The notes under the pieces: generated by a model
What the model saw: only the letters and a program-made list of their open reading frames with translations
What the model was told of the DNA's origin: nothing
Database searches by the model: none
Origin: Burkholderia sp.
GTDB lineage: Bacteria > Pseudomonadota > Gammaproteobacteria > Burkholderiales > Burkholderiaceae
Direction of reading: 5' to 3'
Assembly: GCA_031253835.1 (NCBI GenBank)
Contig: JAIRVP010000072.1
Span: forward strand, 124,001 to 188,000
Length of the DNA stretch: 64,000 bases
Shown: positions 10,056-19,268 of the stretch, piece by piece
How the letters are laid out: every line of letters begins with the position of its first letter
Numbering within the stretch: position 1 is the stretch's first letter
Program-made: the position numbers and the translations under genes

Positions 10056-11336
10056 ATGGACGAGTTGACACTCGGTTTGATCGGCGCGGGCGCTGTCGTG
10101 GTGGGCGGCGTCGTGGTCTACAACGCATGGCAGGGCGCGAAAGTCCGGCGCAGGATGCCGCGCCCGATGCCGGAGGAAGCGGCCGAGGCGATGAACCGCC
10201 CCGAGCGCGACGAAGAGTTGCCGTTCATCGAACCGGTGCGTCAGCCGGTGCGCCGCGAGCCCGCGGCACCGGTCGCGGCGGCCGCTGCTGCTGCGCCGGT
10301 TGAAGTCGCGCGCGTCGAGCCGACGTTCGGTGGCGCTGCACCGGCCGACATGCCGGCCGATCTGCAGGCCGAGGCGACCGGCGTCGACACGCCGTCCGAC
10401 GTGACCGAGCCGGCTGCCGGTGAAGAAGCCGTGCCCGCCGGCGCGCACGAAGCACCGGCCGAGGCGGCCGAGCTGTCCGAACCTGTGCTGCCGGCCGCGA
10501 CGACGATCTCGTCCGCGCCGCCCGCGATCGTCGACCGCCGGATCGACTGCATCGTGCCGATCCGCCTCGCCGGGCCGCTGCCGGGCGACAAGATCCTGCC
10601 GGCCGCGCAGCGGCTGCGCCGCGCGGGCAGCAAGCCCGTGCACATCGAAGGCAAGCCGGAAGGCGGCCAGTGGGAGCTGCTGCAGAACGGCGTGCGCTAC
10701 GAAGAGCTGCGCGCGGCCGCACAGCTCGCGAATCGCAGCGGCGCGCTGAACGAGCTCGAATTCTCCGAGTTCGTGACGGGCGTCCAGCAGTTCGCCGACG
10801 CGATCGACGGCGCACCGGAATTCCCGGACATGATGGAAACGGTCGCGATGGCGCGCGAGCTCGACGCGTTCGCCGCGCAGTGCGACGCGCAGCTGTCGAT
10901 CAACGTGATGTCGGACGGCGCGCCGTGGTCGGCGAACTACGTGCAGGCGGTCGCTTCGCAGGACGGGCTGCTGCTGTCGCGCGACGGCACGCGGTTCGTG
11001 AAGCTCGACGCGAAGCAGAACCCGGTGTTCATGCTGCAGTTCGGCGATACGAACTTCCTGCGTGACGACCTCACGTACAAGGGCGGCAACATGATCACGC
11101 TGGTGCTCGACGTGCCGGTTGCCGAAGAGGACATCCTGCCGTTCCGGCTGATGTGCGATTACGCGAAGTCGCTGTCCGAGCGGATCGGCGCGCGCGTCGT
11201 CGACGATTCGCGCCGGCCGCTGCCGGAATCGCAGCTGCTCGCGATCGAGCAGCAGCTGATGAAGCTGTACGCGAAGCTCGAGGAAGCCGGCATCCCGGCC
11301 GGTTCGTCGGTCACGCGCCGCCTCTTCAGCCAGTAA
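10056..11336 (+). CDS. zipA: ZipA-like cell division protein
   Basis: 426 residues. A single N-terminal membrane helix (LTLGLIGAGAVVVGGVVVYNAW, about 4-25) is followed by a basic stop-transfer region and a proline/alanine/glutamate-rich linker to about residue 150. The C-terminal half (from RIDCIVPIRLAGPLPGDKIL) resembles the ZipA FtsZ-binding domain, including a stretch on hidden Markov family lines (SLSERIGARVVDDSRRPLPESQL). This is the ZipA layout: inner-membrane anchor, flexible spacer, cytoplasmic FtsZ-binding domain. The domain is longer than in E. coli (extra segment around 190-250), so the assignment is at family level. It starts 86 bases after smc with GGAG upstream. Confidence 0.8.
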   Translation: MDELTLGLIGAGAVVVGGVVVYNAWQGAKVRRRMPRPMPEEAAEAMNRPERDEELPFIEPVRQPVRREPAAPVAAAAAAAPVEVARVEPTFGGAAPADMPADLQAEATGVDTPSDVTEPAAGEEAVPAGAHEAPAEAAELSEPVLPAATTISSAPPAIVDRRIDCIVPIRLAGPLPGDKILPAAQRLRRAGSKPVHIEGKPEGGQWELLQNGVRYEELRAAAQLANRSGALNELEFSEFVTGVQQFADAIDGAPEFPDMMETVAMARELDAFAAQCDAQLSINVMSDGAPWSANYVQAVASQDGLLLSRDGTRFVKLDAKQNPVFMLQFGDTNFLRDDLTYKGGNMITLVLDVPVAEEDILPFRLMCDYAKSLSERIGARVVDDSRRPLPESQLLAIEQQLMKLYAKLEEAGIPAGSSVTRRLFSQ

Positions 11337-11378
11337 CGCGAGGGTGCGGACGGCGGGCTTCGGCGTCGCTGTCCGTCA

Positions 11379-11410
11379 TTGCAGCGCACACCGCTTCGTG
11401 TGCGCTGCAA
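11379..11410. terminator. strong hairpin between zipA-like gene and ligA
   Basis: A perfect 13-bp stem, 11379-11391 with 11398-11410, has loop CGCTTC. No T-run follows in either direction, so it could slow or end transcription with Rho or stabilise the upstream mRNA end. It is 42 bases past the zipA-like stop. Confidence 0.5.
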
Positions 11411-11501
11411 CACGCTTATCGGGCCTGCATTGCATGCCCCGCCGCGGCGTCAAACTGAGATAATCGGGCATCCGATTTTTCAGAACGACTCTGCCGCCAG
11501 C

Positions 11502-13577
11502 ATGGCCCGAACCCAAGCCGAACCGCCAGCCAGCCAGCCCGACGCGCGCGCCGCGTGGCTGCGCGACCAACTCGAGCGCGCGAACCACGCCTACTACGTG
11601 CTCGACCAGCCGGATCTGCCCGACGCCGAGTACGACCGGCTGTTCCGCGAGCTGCAGCAGCTCGAAACCGATCATCCCGAACTCGTGACGCCCGATTCGC
11701 CGACGCAACGCGTGGGCGGCGAGGCGGCCGGCGGTTTCACGCCGGTCGTCCACGACGCGCCGATGCTGTCGCTGAACAACGGTTTCGCCGACGAGGACAT
11801 CGTCGCATTCGACAAGCGCATCGCCGATGCGCTCGACAAGACGACCGATCTCGCCGGCTCGGTGACGGAGCCCGTCGCATACGCGTGCGAACTGAAGTTC
11901 GACGGTCTGGCGATCTCGCTGCGCTACGAGCAGGGCGTGTTCGTGCAGGCGTCGACGCGCGGCGACGGGACGACGGGCGAGGACGTGACCGAGAACGTGC
12001 GCACGATCCGCTCGATTCCGCTGAAGCTGAAGGGCAAGAACGTGCCGGCCGTGCTCGACGTGCGCGGCGAGGTGCTGATGTTCAAGCGCGATTTCGCACG
12101 CCTGAACGAACGCCAGCGCGCGGCCGAGCAGCGCGAATTCGCGAACCCGCGCAACGCGGCGGCCGGCAGCCTGCGCCAGCTCGACTCGAAGATCACCGCG
12201 CAGCGTCCGCTGTCGTTCTTCGCGTACGGGATCGGCGTGCTCGACGGGATGCCGATGCCCGACACGCACAGCGCGCTGCTCGACTGGTACGAGTCGCTCG
12301 GCCTGCCCGTGAACCGCGAGCGCGCGGTCGTGCAGGGCGCCGACGGCTTGCTCGACTTCTTCCGCAAGGTCGGCGAGAAGCGTGACGCGCTGCCGTACGA
12401 CATCGACGGCGTCGTCTACAAGGTCAACCGGCGCGACGAGCAGGAGCGGCTCGGCTTCGTGTCGCGCGCGCCGCGCTTCGCGCTCGCGCACAAGTTTCCG
12501 GCACAGGAAGCGCTGACGAAGCTCGTCGCGATCGACGTGCAGGTCGGCCGCACCGGCGCGATCACGCCGGTCGCGCGCCTCGAGCCCGTGTTCGTCGGCG
12601 GCGCGACCGTCACCAACGCGACGCTGCACAACGAAGACGAAGTGCGCCGCAAGGACATCCGGATCGGCGACACCGTGATCGTGCGCCGTGCGGGCGACGT
12701 GATCCCCGAGGTCGTCGGCGCGCTGCTCGACCGGCGTCCGGCCGACGCGGCCGAATTCGTGATGCCGACCGAATGCCCGGTGTGCGGCTCGAAGATCGAG
12801 CGCCTGCCGGACGAGGCGATCGCGCGCTGCACGGGCGGGCTGTTCTGCCCGGCGCAGCGCAAGCAGGCGCTGTGGCATTTCGCGCAGCGCCGCGCGCTCG
12901 ACATCGACGGGCTCGGCGAGAAGATCATCGACCAGCTCGTCGACCTGAATCTCGTGCGCACGCCGGCCGACCTGTTCAATCTCGGTTTCGCGACGCTCGC
13001 CGAGCTCGACCGTTTCGCCGAGAAGTCCGCCCAGAATCTGCTGGATTCGCTGGAGAAGGCGAAGCACACGACGCTCGCGCGCTTCATCTACGGGCTTGGC
13101 ATCCGGCATGTCGGCGAATCGACCGCGAAGGATCTCGCGAAGCATTTCGGCTCGCTGACGCCGATCATGGATGCGTCGCTCGAGGAACTGCTCGAAGTCA
13201 ACGACGTCGGGCCGATCGTCGCCGAGTCGCTTCACCAGTTCTTCGCGGAAGAGCACAACCGGACCGTGATCGAGCAGCTGCGCGCGCCGGGCAAGGTCAC
13301 CTGGCCGGAAGGGCCGCCCGCGCCGAAGGCGCCGCAGGGCGTGCTGGCGGGCAAGACGGTCGTGCTGACAGGCACGCTGCCGACGCTCACGCGCGATGCC
13401 GCGAAGGAGATGCTCGAGGCGGCGGGCGCGAAGGTCGCGGGCTCGGTATCGAAGAAGACGGATTACGTGGTCGCGGGCGCCGAAGCCGGCAGCAAGCTCG
13501 TGAAGGCCGAGGAACTCGGCATCCCCGTGCTGGACGAAGACGGTCTGCACCAACTCCTGGAGGGCAATACGCCATGA
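11502..13577 (+). CDS. ligA: NAD-dependent DNA ligase
   Basis: 691 residues, full LigA length. The order is Ia domain (YYVLDQPDLPDAEYDRL), adenylation domain with catalytic K132 in CELKFDGLAIS, OB fold, zinc finger (CPVCGSKIE...ARCTGGLFCPAQRKQ, four cysteines), helix-hairpin-helix repeats (VGESTAKDLAKHFGS, VGPIVAESL), and a C-terminal BRCT domain (about 610-691: LAGKTVVLTGTLPTLTRD...GSKLVKAEELGIPVLDEDGLHQLL). It seals nicks during replication and repair using NAD. The open frame reaches back to 11379 through the hairpin, but MARTQAEPPASQ is the likely start. The stop overlaps the def start as ATGA, so the two are coupled. Confidence 0.97.
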   Translation: MARTQAEPPASQPDARAAWLRDQLERANHAYYVLDQPDLPDAEYDRLFRELQQLETDHPELVTPDSPTQRVGGEAAGGFTPVVHDAPMLSLNNGFADEDIVAFDKRIADALDKTTDLAGSVTEPVAYACELKFDGLAISLRYEQGVFVQASTRGDGTTGEDVTENVRTIRSIPLKLKGKNVPAVLDVRGEVLMFKRDFARLNERQRAAEQREFANPRNAAAGSLRQLDSKITAQRPLSFFAYGIGVLDGMPMPDTHSALLDWYESLGLPVNRERAVVQGADGLLDFFRKVGEKRDALPYDIDGVVYKVNRRDEQERLGFVSRAPRFALAHKFPAQEALTKLVAIDVQVGRTGAITPVARLEPVFVGGATVTNATLHNEDEVRRKDIRIGDTVIVRRAGDVIPEVVGALLDRRPADAAEFVMPTECPVCGSKIERLPDEAIARCTGGLFCPAQRKQALWHFAQRRALDIDGLGEKIIDQLVDLNLVRTPADLFNLGFATLAELDRFAEKSAQNLLDSLEKAKHTTLARFIYGLGIRHVGESTAKDLAKHFGSLTPIMDASLEELLEVNDVGPIVAESLHQFFAEEHNRTVIEQLRAPGKVTWPEGPPAPKAPQGVLAGKTVVLTGTLPTLTRDAAKEMLEAAGAKVAGSVSKKTDYVVAGAEAGSKLVKAEELGIPVLDEDGLHQLLEGNTP

Positions 13578-14107
13578 TTCGCGAGATCCTGAAGATGGGC
13601 GATCCGCGCCTGCTCGAAATCGCCAAGCCGGTCGAGCGGTTCGATACCCCCGAACTGCACGAGATCGTCGCGGACATGTTCGAGACGATGCACCACGCGA
13701 ACGGCGCCGGGCTGGCCGCGCCGCAGATCGGTATCGGGCTGCAGATCATCATCTTCGGCTTCGGCAACAACAACCGCTACCCGGATGCGCCGCCGGTGCC
13801 GGAGACGGTGCTGATCAACCCGAAGGTCGAATTCATGCCGCCGGACATGGAGGAGGGCTGGGAAGGCTGCCTGTCGGTGCCGGGCATGCGCGGCGTCGTC
13901 AGCCGCTATGCGAAGGTGCGCTACAGCGGCTTCGACCAGTTCGGCGAGAAGATCGACCGCGTCGCCGACGGGTTCCACGCGCGCGTGGTCCAGCACGAAT
14001 ACGATCACCTGATCGGCAAGCTGTACCCGATGCGGATCACCGACTTCACGCGCTTCGGCTTCACCGAGGTGCTGTTCCCGGGGCTCGATCCAACCGACGA
14101 CGACTGA
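13574..14107 (+). CDS. def: peptide deformylase
   Basis: 177 residues with the three deformylase motifs: GAGLAAPQIG (44-53), EGCLSVPG with metal ligand C99, and HEYDH (141-145) with the two metal histidines and catalytic glutamate. It removes the formyl group from new proteins, working before methionine aminopeptidase (map, at 18283-19098). The start codon overlaps the ligA stop by four bases. In many bacteria def pairs with fmt; here it pairs with ligA and fmt is not in the window. A bidirectional terminator follows at once. Confidence 0.96.
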   Translation: MIREILKMGDPRLLEIAKPVERFDTPELHEIVADMFETMHHANGAGLAAPQIGIGLQIIIFGFGNNNRYPDAPPVPETVLINPKVEFMPPDMEEGWEGCLSVPGMRGVVSRYAKVRYSGFDQFGEKIDRVADGFHARVVQHEYDHLIGKLYPMRITDFTRFGFTEVLFPGLDPTDDD

Positions 14108-14126
14108 TCGTCCGGCGTCCGGCAAA

Positions 14127-14160
14127 AAAGAAAAAGCCCGCGCAAGCGGGCTTTTTCTTT
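14127..14160. terminator. bidirectional terminator between def and the pseudouridine synthase gene
   Basis: A 15-bp perfect stem (14127-14141 with 14146-14160), loop GCAA, has A-rich and T-rich flanks on both sides. It can end the plus-strand def message and the minus-strand message that stops at 14187. Confidence 0.9.
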
Positions 14161-14186
14161 GCATGGCGTACGTGGCGAGCCGGCGG

Positions 14187-15644
14187 TCAGAACGTCTCGT
14201 CGGCCGACAGGTAGCGCCATTGGCCCTGCGGCAGCGCGCCGAGCATCACGCGGCCCATGCGCACGCGCTTCAGGCCGATCACGTCGAGGCCAACCAGTTC
14301 GCACATGCGGCGGATCTGGCGCTTCTTGCCTTCGCGCAACACGAAGCGCAGCTGCTCGCCGTTCTGCCAGCTGACCAGCGCGGGCTTCAGCGCGACGCCG
14401 TCGAGTTCGAGGCCGTGGCGCAGCTTCGCGAGCGATTCCGCCGGGAAGTGCTGGTCGATGTCGATGAGCCGCTCGCCGAAGCGCACGCGTACCAGGTACT
14501 CCTTGTCGATGTCCGACTGCTCGCCGATCAGCTGCTTCGCGACCACGCCGTTCTGCGTCAGCACGAGCAGGCCGGTGGAGTCGATGTCGAGCCGGCCGGC
14601 CGGCGCGAGTGCGTGCAGGTGCTGCGGCGAGAAGCGCACCGGCGAATGGTCGCCGCTCCAGCGGTTCGCGCGCGTAATCAGCACGGCCGCCGGCTCGTAG
14701 CCGTCTTCCGCCTGGCCCGACACATAGCCGACCGGCTTGTGCAGCAGGATCGTCACCTGCGCGGCCTGCGCGGCGCTCGCGCGCTCGTCGATCTCGATTT
14801 TCTGGTCGGCGCGGACCTTGGTGCCGAGCGTGTCGATGCGTTCGCCGTCGACGAGCACCCAGCCCTTTTCGATCCACTCGTCGGCTTCGCGGCGCGAGCA
14901 CATGCCGAGCTCCGACATCCGCTTCGACAGGCGCATCAGGCCCGTTTCGTCGCCGTAGTCGACGTCGGCCGCGGCGCGCTTGACCGGTTGCGCGGTCTTG
15001 ACCGCGCCGAACGAGCGGCGCTCGCCTTCGCGTGCGGGGCGAGCCGGACGGTCGCCGAAGCTGCGCTTCGCGCCTTCGCCGGCTGCCTTGTCGCGATAGG
15101 ACGGGCGCTTGCCTTCATCGGTGCCTGCGCGACGCGGACGTGAATCGTCATCGCGACGCGGCGGACGATCGGACGACGTGCGGCGGTCGCCGAAGCTGCG
15201 CTTCGCGCCTTCACCGGATGCGTTGTCGCGATACGGCGCGCGTGCACCGCCTTCGCCACCTGCACGACGCGGACGTGCATCGTCATCACGGCGCGGCGGA
15301 CGATCGGACGACGTGCGACGGTCGCCGAAGCTGCGCTTCGCGCCTTCGCCGCCTGCGTTGTCGCGATAAGGCGTACGCGGGCCGCGTTCGGCACCGCCGT
15401 CACGCGGCGCACGCTTGGCCGGTGCGCGATCCGCGCCCGGGCGCTCGGCGCCTGCGGCACCGCGCGGCTTGAACGAGCGTTCGCCTGCGCCGGCCGGGGC
15501 GGCCTTCTTCGGGCGGGCCGGCTTATCGCCTGCGGGCGGCGCCGCGGGACGCACCGCCTTGCGGGCGACGAGGCTGCCGGAGCGGACAGGGGCGCGGGTC
15601 GGCGACGCCGGCTTCGGATTCTTGACGGTTAGTTTGGTGCGCAT
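14187..15644 (-). CDS. RsuA-family 23S rRNA pseudouridine synthase with repetitive N-terminal tail
   Basis: 485 residues. The C-terminal 250 are a normal enzyme: an S4 RNA-binding domain from about 237 (MRLSKRMSELGMCSRREADEWIEKGWVLVDGERI) and the catalytic domain with PAGRLDIDSTG, D353 being the catalytic aspartate. GKKRQIRRMCELVGLDVIGLKRVRMG near the end is typical of RluB/RluE/RluF. The spacing between S4 and the catalytic motif looks most like RluF, but I cannot fix the target uridine. The first ~230 residues are disordered and rich in R, G, D, K, P and A, with three copies of a ~45-residue repeat at 93-207. Long basic tails are common on this enzyme in betaproteobacteria and may help bind rRNA. 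Confidence 0.85.
   Translation of the reverse strand: MRTKLTVKNPKPASPTRAPVRSGSLVARKAVRPAAPPAGDKPARPKKAAPAGAGERSFKPRGAAGAERPGADRAPAKRAPRDGGAERGPRTPYRDNAGGEGAKRSFGDRRTSSDRPPRRDDDARPRRAGGEGGARAPYRDNASGEGAKRSFGDRRTSSDRPPRRDDDSRPRRAGTDEGKRPSYRDKAAGEGAKRSFGDRPARPAREGERRSFGAVKTAQPVKRAAADVDYGDETGLMRLSKRMSELGMCSRREADEWIEKGWVLVDGERIDTLGTKVRADQKIEIDERASAAQAAQVTILLHKPVGYVSGQAEDGYEPAAVLITRANRWSGDHSPVRFSPQHLHALAPAGRLDIDSTGLLVLTQNGVVAKQLIGEQSDIDKEYLVRVRFGERLIDIDQHFPAESLAKLRHGLELDGVALKPALVSWQNGEQLRFVLREGKKRQIRRMCELVGLDVIGLKRVRMGRVMLGALPQGQWRYLSADETF
15024..15368 (-). repeat. in-frame tandem repeat in the pseudouridine synthase tail
   Basis: Two full copies and one shortened copy of a roughly 135-base unit encode YRDNA(G/S)GEGAKRSFGD, then RRTSSDRPPRRDDD and a glycine-rich spacer. 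The third copy keeps YRDKAAGEGAKRSFGD and then diverges. Unit length is a multiple of three, so copy-number changes would keep the frame. Confidence 0.85.
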
Positions 15645-15660
15645 AAACGCTGGAATTCAT

Positions 15661-18237
15661 TCAGACTGCGATCGCACGCAGCAATTCGGTTTCGAGCTGG
15701 ATCTGCAGGCGGTTGTCGGACAGGCCGGCACCCGCGAGCAGGAAGATGTCCTCGACGCGTTCGCCGAGCGTATTGATCCGCGCCGCGTGGACGCCGATCT
15801 GATGCTCGGCGAGTACGCGCGCGATCGAATAGAGAAGGCCCGGCCGGTCGTTGGCCGACACGGACAGGATGTAGTACTGGCCGCGCTCGTCGGCCCGCAG
15901 GTCGACGCGCGGCGTGATCGGAAACGTCCGCGACAGCCTCGACAGGCGGCCCTTGGACGGCTCCGGCAGCGGGGCGGTTTCGGCGAGCCGCGTCGCGAGC
16001 TGCTGTTCGACGAGATTCGCGATGTCGCGGTAACGCACGTCGCGCTCGGTCTGCGTGACGATGAAGTTGTCGAGCGCATAGCCGTGCCGCGTCGTGCTGA
16101 CGCGCGCGTCGAGCACCGACAGCCCGTTGCGGTCGAAATACGCGCAGATGCCCGCGAACAGGTCGGGGCGGTCCTTCACGTACACGAGCACCTGCAGTGC
16201 GTCGCCGATCGGCGACGGCCGCGCGCGGACGATCGCGGTTTCGGCGTTCACGTGCCGGTACAGCACGCGCGTCTGCCACGCGATGTCGGCCGCGTCGTGA
16301 CGCAGGAAGAAGCCGACGTCGAGCTGATCCCACAGCGCGCGGTGCGCGTCGTCGGGCACGGTCTCGAGGCGCAGCAGCGCGAGCGCCTGCTCCTGCCGCG
16401 ACTTCAGCTCCGAATGCGCGTCGGGGTTCGCGCCGCCGAGCACCGCGAGCGTGATGCGGTACAGGTCCTCGAGCAGCTTGCCCTTCCACGTGTTCCACAC
16501 CTTCGGGCTCGTGCCGCGGATATCGGCGACGGTCAGCAGGTACAGCGCGGTGAGGTAGCGTTCGTTGCCGACGACTTCGGCGAAGCGCTTGATGACTTCG
16601 GGGTCGCTCGTGTCCTGCTTCTGCGCGACCTGGCTCATCGTCAGGTGATGCTGGACGAGCCACACGATCAGCGACGCGTCGTCGCCGACGATGCCGTGCT
16701 CGCGGCAGAAGCGCCGCGCATCGGCCATCCCGAGCGTCGAGTGGTCGCCGCCGCGGCCCTTCGCGATGTCGTGGAACAGCGCCGCGACATACAGCACCCA
16801 CGGGCGCTCGAAGTTGCCGATCAACTGGCTGCAGAACGGATATTCGTGCGCGTGCTCGGCCACCGCGAAGCGGCGGATGTTGCGCAACACCATCAGGATG
16901 TGCTGGTCGACCGTGTACACGTGGTACAGGTCGTGCTGCATCTGGCCGACGATGCGGCGGAAATTCAGCAGGTAGCGGCCGAGCACGCTCGTCTGGTTCA
17001 TCAGCCGGAACGCGTGCGTGATGCCTTCGGGCTGCTGCAGGATCTGCATGAACGTCGCGCGGTTCTGCGGATCGCGGCGCCACGCGTTGTTCATGATTTC
17101 GCGCGAGTTGTACAGCGCGCGCAGCGTGCGGGCGGACAGGCCCTTCACGCCGCGGGTCGTCTCGTACAGCAGGAACGCTTCGAGGATCGCGTCGGGATGG
17201 CGTTCGAACACGCCGTCGTCGACGATCTCGAGCATCCCCTGCTTCTCGACGAAGCGGTCGGGCGACAGCACGCGCGTGATGCCGCTCGTCGCGGGGAAGA
17301 GTTGCGCCTCGATGTTCTGGATCAGGATCGTCGCGAGCTGCGTGACGGCTTTTGCTGCCCAGTAGTAGCGGCGCATCAGCTGCTCGCTCGCGCGCTTGGC
17401 CTGCGTCGGCTGGTAACCGAAGCTCTCGGCCGCCTGCGTCTGCAGGTCGAACACGAGCATGTCCTGGCGGCGGCCGGCGATCACGTGCAGCCGCGCGCGC
17501 AGCGTCTTGAGGAATCCTTCGTTGCGGCGCAGCTCGCGCGCTTCGCGATCGGTGATGAGGCCGCGCGTGTCGAGTTCGCGCCAGCTGCTGCCGAAACCCG
17601 CCGCGCGTGCGATCCACAGAATCGTCTGCAGGTCGCGCAGCCCGCCGGGGCTTTCCTTCACGTTCGGTTCGAGGCTGTACGGCGTGTCCTGGAACTTCGC
17701 GTGGCGCTGGCGCATCTCGAGCACCTTCGCGGTGAAGAACGCACGGGCGTCGAGCGCCTCGTGGTAGCGCACCGTGAAGCGCTCGAACAGCGCGGTGCTG
17801 CCGACGATGCGGCGCGCTTCCAGCAGCGAGGTCTGCACCGTGACGTCCTGCGACGCCTCCTCGATGCACTGCGCGACCGTGCGCACGCTGCTGCCGATCT
17901 CGAGGCCGAGATCCCACGCCATCCCGATGAAGCGCTCGATGCGCGCGTCGAGCGCCGGGTCGTGCGCATCGGGCAGCAGCACGAGGATGTCGACGTCGGA
18001 ATAGGGCGCGAGCTCGCCGCGCCCGTAGCCGCCGACGGCGACGAGCGCGAGCGTCGCGGGCAGCCCGCAGTCGTCCCACACGCGCTTCAGCGCATCGTCG
18101 GTGAGTTTCGACAGCGCGTGCATCAGCGACGCGACGTTCGTCGCGCGGCGAAAGCGCTCGAGCATCTCCGTCTTGGCGGCCTTGAATTCGGCGCGCCGCG
18201 ACAGCGCATCGGGCGAGGGGGCGGCGTGAGCGCTCAT
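15661..18237 (-). CDS. glnD: bifunctional uridylyltransferase/uridylyl-removing enzyme GlnD
   Basis: 858 residues. The nucleotidyltransferase motif VAVGGYGRGELAPYSDVDILVLLPD is at about 66-90. A GlnD-specific linker follows. The HD phosphohydrolase domain (uridylyl removal) lies around 430-560 (VDQHILMVLRNIRRF...ALFHDIAKGRGGDHS). Two ACT domains are at the end (VLVYVKDRPDLFAGICAYFDRNGLSVLDARV and ILSVSANDRPGLLYSIARVLAEHQIGVHAARI). GlnD senses glutamine and adds or removes UMP on PII proteins, which sets nitrogen control. It lies 16 bases upstream of the pseudouridine synthase gene and 45 bases after map on the same strand. Confidence 0.96.
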   Translation of the reverse strand: MSAHAAPSPDALSRRAEFKAAKTEMLERFRRATNVASLMHALSKLTDDALKRVWDDCGLPATLALVAVGGYGRGELAPYSDVDILVLLPDAHDPALDARIERFIGMAWDLGLEIGSSVRTVAQCIEEASQDVTVQTSLLEARRIVGSTALFERFTVRYHEALDARAFFTAKVLEMRQRHAKFQDTPYSLEPNVKESPGGLRDLQTILWIARAAGFGSSWRELDTRGLITDREARELRRNEGFLKTLRARLHVIAGRRQDMLVFDLQTQAAESFGYQPTQAKRASEQLMRRYYWAAKAVTQLATILIQNIEAQLFPATSGITRVLSPDRFVEKQGMLEIVDDGVFERHPDAILEAFLLYETTRGVKGLSARTLRALYNSREIMNNAWRRDPQNRATFMQILQQPEGITHAFRLMNQTSVLGRYLLNFRRIVGQMQHDLYHVYTVDQHILMVLRNIRRFAVAEHAHEYPFCSQLIGNFERPWVLYVAALFHDIAKGRGGDHSTLGMADARRFCREHGIVGDDASLIVWLVQHHLTMSQVAQKQDTSDPEVIKRFAEVVGNERYLTALYLLTVADIRGTSPKVWNTWKGKLLEDLYRITLAVLGGANPDAHSELKSRQEQALALLRLETVPDDAHRALWDQLDVGFFLRHDAADIAWQTRVLYRHVNAETAIVRARPSPIGDALQVLVYVKDRPDLFAGICAYFDRNGLSVLDARVSTTRHGYALDNFIVTQTERDVRYRDIANLVEQQLATRLAETAPLPEPSKGRLSRLSRTFPITPRVDLRADERGQYYILSVSANDRPGLLYSIARVLAEHQIGVHAARINTLGERVEDIFLLAGAGLSDNRLQIQLETELLRAIAV

Positions 18238-18282
18238 GGGCGGCCGTTCAGGTGCGGGCGGGGCGGGCTGGCGCGACGGCGC

Positions 18283-19098
18283 TCAGACGGCGGCGGCCGG
18301 TTGCGCGAACACGGGGCGCGCCGGCGTGCCGGCCGACACGGTCAGCACGTCGTAGCCGGTTTCGGTGACGAGCACCGTGTGCTCCCACTGCGCGGACAGG
18401 CTGCGGTCGCGCGTCTTGACCGTCCACTGGTCGGGCATCGTGCGGATGTCGCGCTTGCCGGCGTTGATCATCGGCTCGATCGTGAAGATCATCCCGGCCT
18501 TCAGTTCGATGCCGGTGCCCGGACGGCCGTAGTGGACGACCTGCGGATCCTCGTGGAACACCGTGCCGATGCCGTGGCCGCAGTATTCGCGCACGACGCT
18601 GTAGCCCTGCGCTTCCGCATGCTTCTGGATCGCGTAGCCGATGTCGCCGAGGTGCGCGCCGGGCTTGACCTGGTCGATGCCGAGCCACATGCATTCATAG
18701 GTGGTCTGCACGAGGCGCTTCGCGAGGATCGAGCCTTCGCCGACGATGAACATCCGGCTGGTGTCGCCGAAGTAGCCGTTCTTGATCACGGTGATGTCGA
18801 TGTTCAGCGCATCGCCGTTCTTGACGACCTTCTCGCCGGGAATGCCGTGGCAGATCACGTCGTTGACCGAAATGCAGGTGGCCTTCGGGTACGGCGGATA
18901 GCCGGGCGGCTGGTAGTTCAGCGGCGCGGGGATCGTGCCCTGTTCATTGAGCATGAACTCGTGGCAGAGGCGATCGAGTTCGGCGGTCGTGACGCCCGCG
19001 ACGACGTGCGGCGTGATGAAGTCGAGCACTTCGCTGGCGAGGCGGCAGGCGACGCGCATCTCCGCGATATCGTGTTCGTTTTTGAGCGTAATAGCCAT
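18283..19098 (-). CDS. map: methionine aminopeptidase, type I
   Basis: 271 residues. The metal-binding residues fall in ALNIDITVIKNGYFGDTSRMF (D101 and D112), GHGIGTVFHEDPQV, TIEPMI and the final glutamate of SAQWEHTVLVTETGYDVLT. There is no N-terminal zinc finger, so it is the bacterial type Ia form. It removes the first methionine after deformylation. It is transcribed away from rpsB, a common pairing in proteobacteria; here the shared upstream region is 378 bases. Confidence 0.96.
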   Translation of the reverse strand: MAITLKNEHDIAEMRVACRLASEVLDFITPHVVAGVTTAELDRLCHEFMLNEQGTIPAPLNYQPPGYPPYPKATCISVNDVICHGIPGEKVVKNGDALNIDITVIKNGYFGDTSRMFIVGEGSILAKRLVQTTYECMWLGIDQVKPGAHLGDIGYAIQKHAEAQGYSVVREYCGHGIGTVFHEDPQVVHYGRPGTGIELKAGMIFTIEPMINAGKRDIRTMPDQWTVKTRDRSLSAQWEHTVLVTETGYDVLTVSAGTPARPVFAQPAAAV

Positions 19099-19238
19099 CG
19101 AGGTATGCCTGGAATGCGGTGAATTGACGGATTATCGCACCTTATGGCGGGCCTCGCAGCCCCTGCCGGCCGCGCGGATGCGGGTTTTCGCGGATTGTCC
19201 GGCCGGCTGCCGCGCGGCAAGCGAAAGTGCCGAGCGAC

Positions 19239-19268
19239 TTGAGAGCGGACAAATCGGCGTGCTATACT
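19239..19268 (+). promoter_or_regulatory. rpsB promoter and ~200-base leader
   Basis: -35 TTGAGA at 19239-19244, an 18-base spacer and -10 TATACT at 19263-19268 form a good sigma70-type promoter. The predicted start near 19275 leaves a leader of about 200 bases before the rpsB ATG. The leader is rich in short inverted repeats, for example CGGCGCCCTTCGGGGCGGG and the GGCGGTACGGCGGCCGG stretch just before the ribosome binding site. The rest of the 19099-19476 gap holds the map upstream region, with no gene I can support. Confidence 0.7.

Noticed and set aside
6148..10128. 1326-codon open frame on the minus strand across smc
   Set aside because: It mirrors smc codon by codon. GC-rich third positions keep the antisense frame open, and the protein text (long runs of L, R, V, E) matches no family.
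15024..15368. CRISPR-like spacing in the repeat region
   Set aside because: Units are long, in frame and coding, with no short identical repeats or unique spacers.
15415..19122. 1235-codon plus-strand frame across glnD and map
   Set aside because: Antisense to two strong genes, with no recognisable domain.
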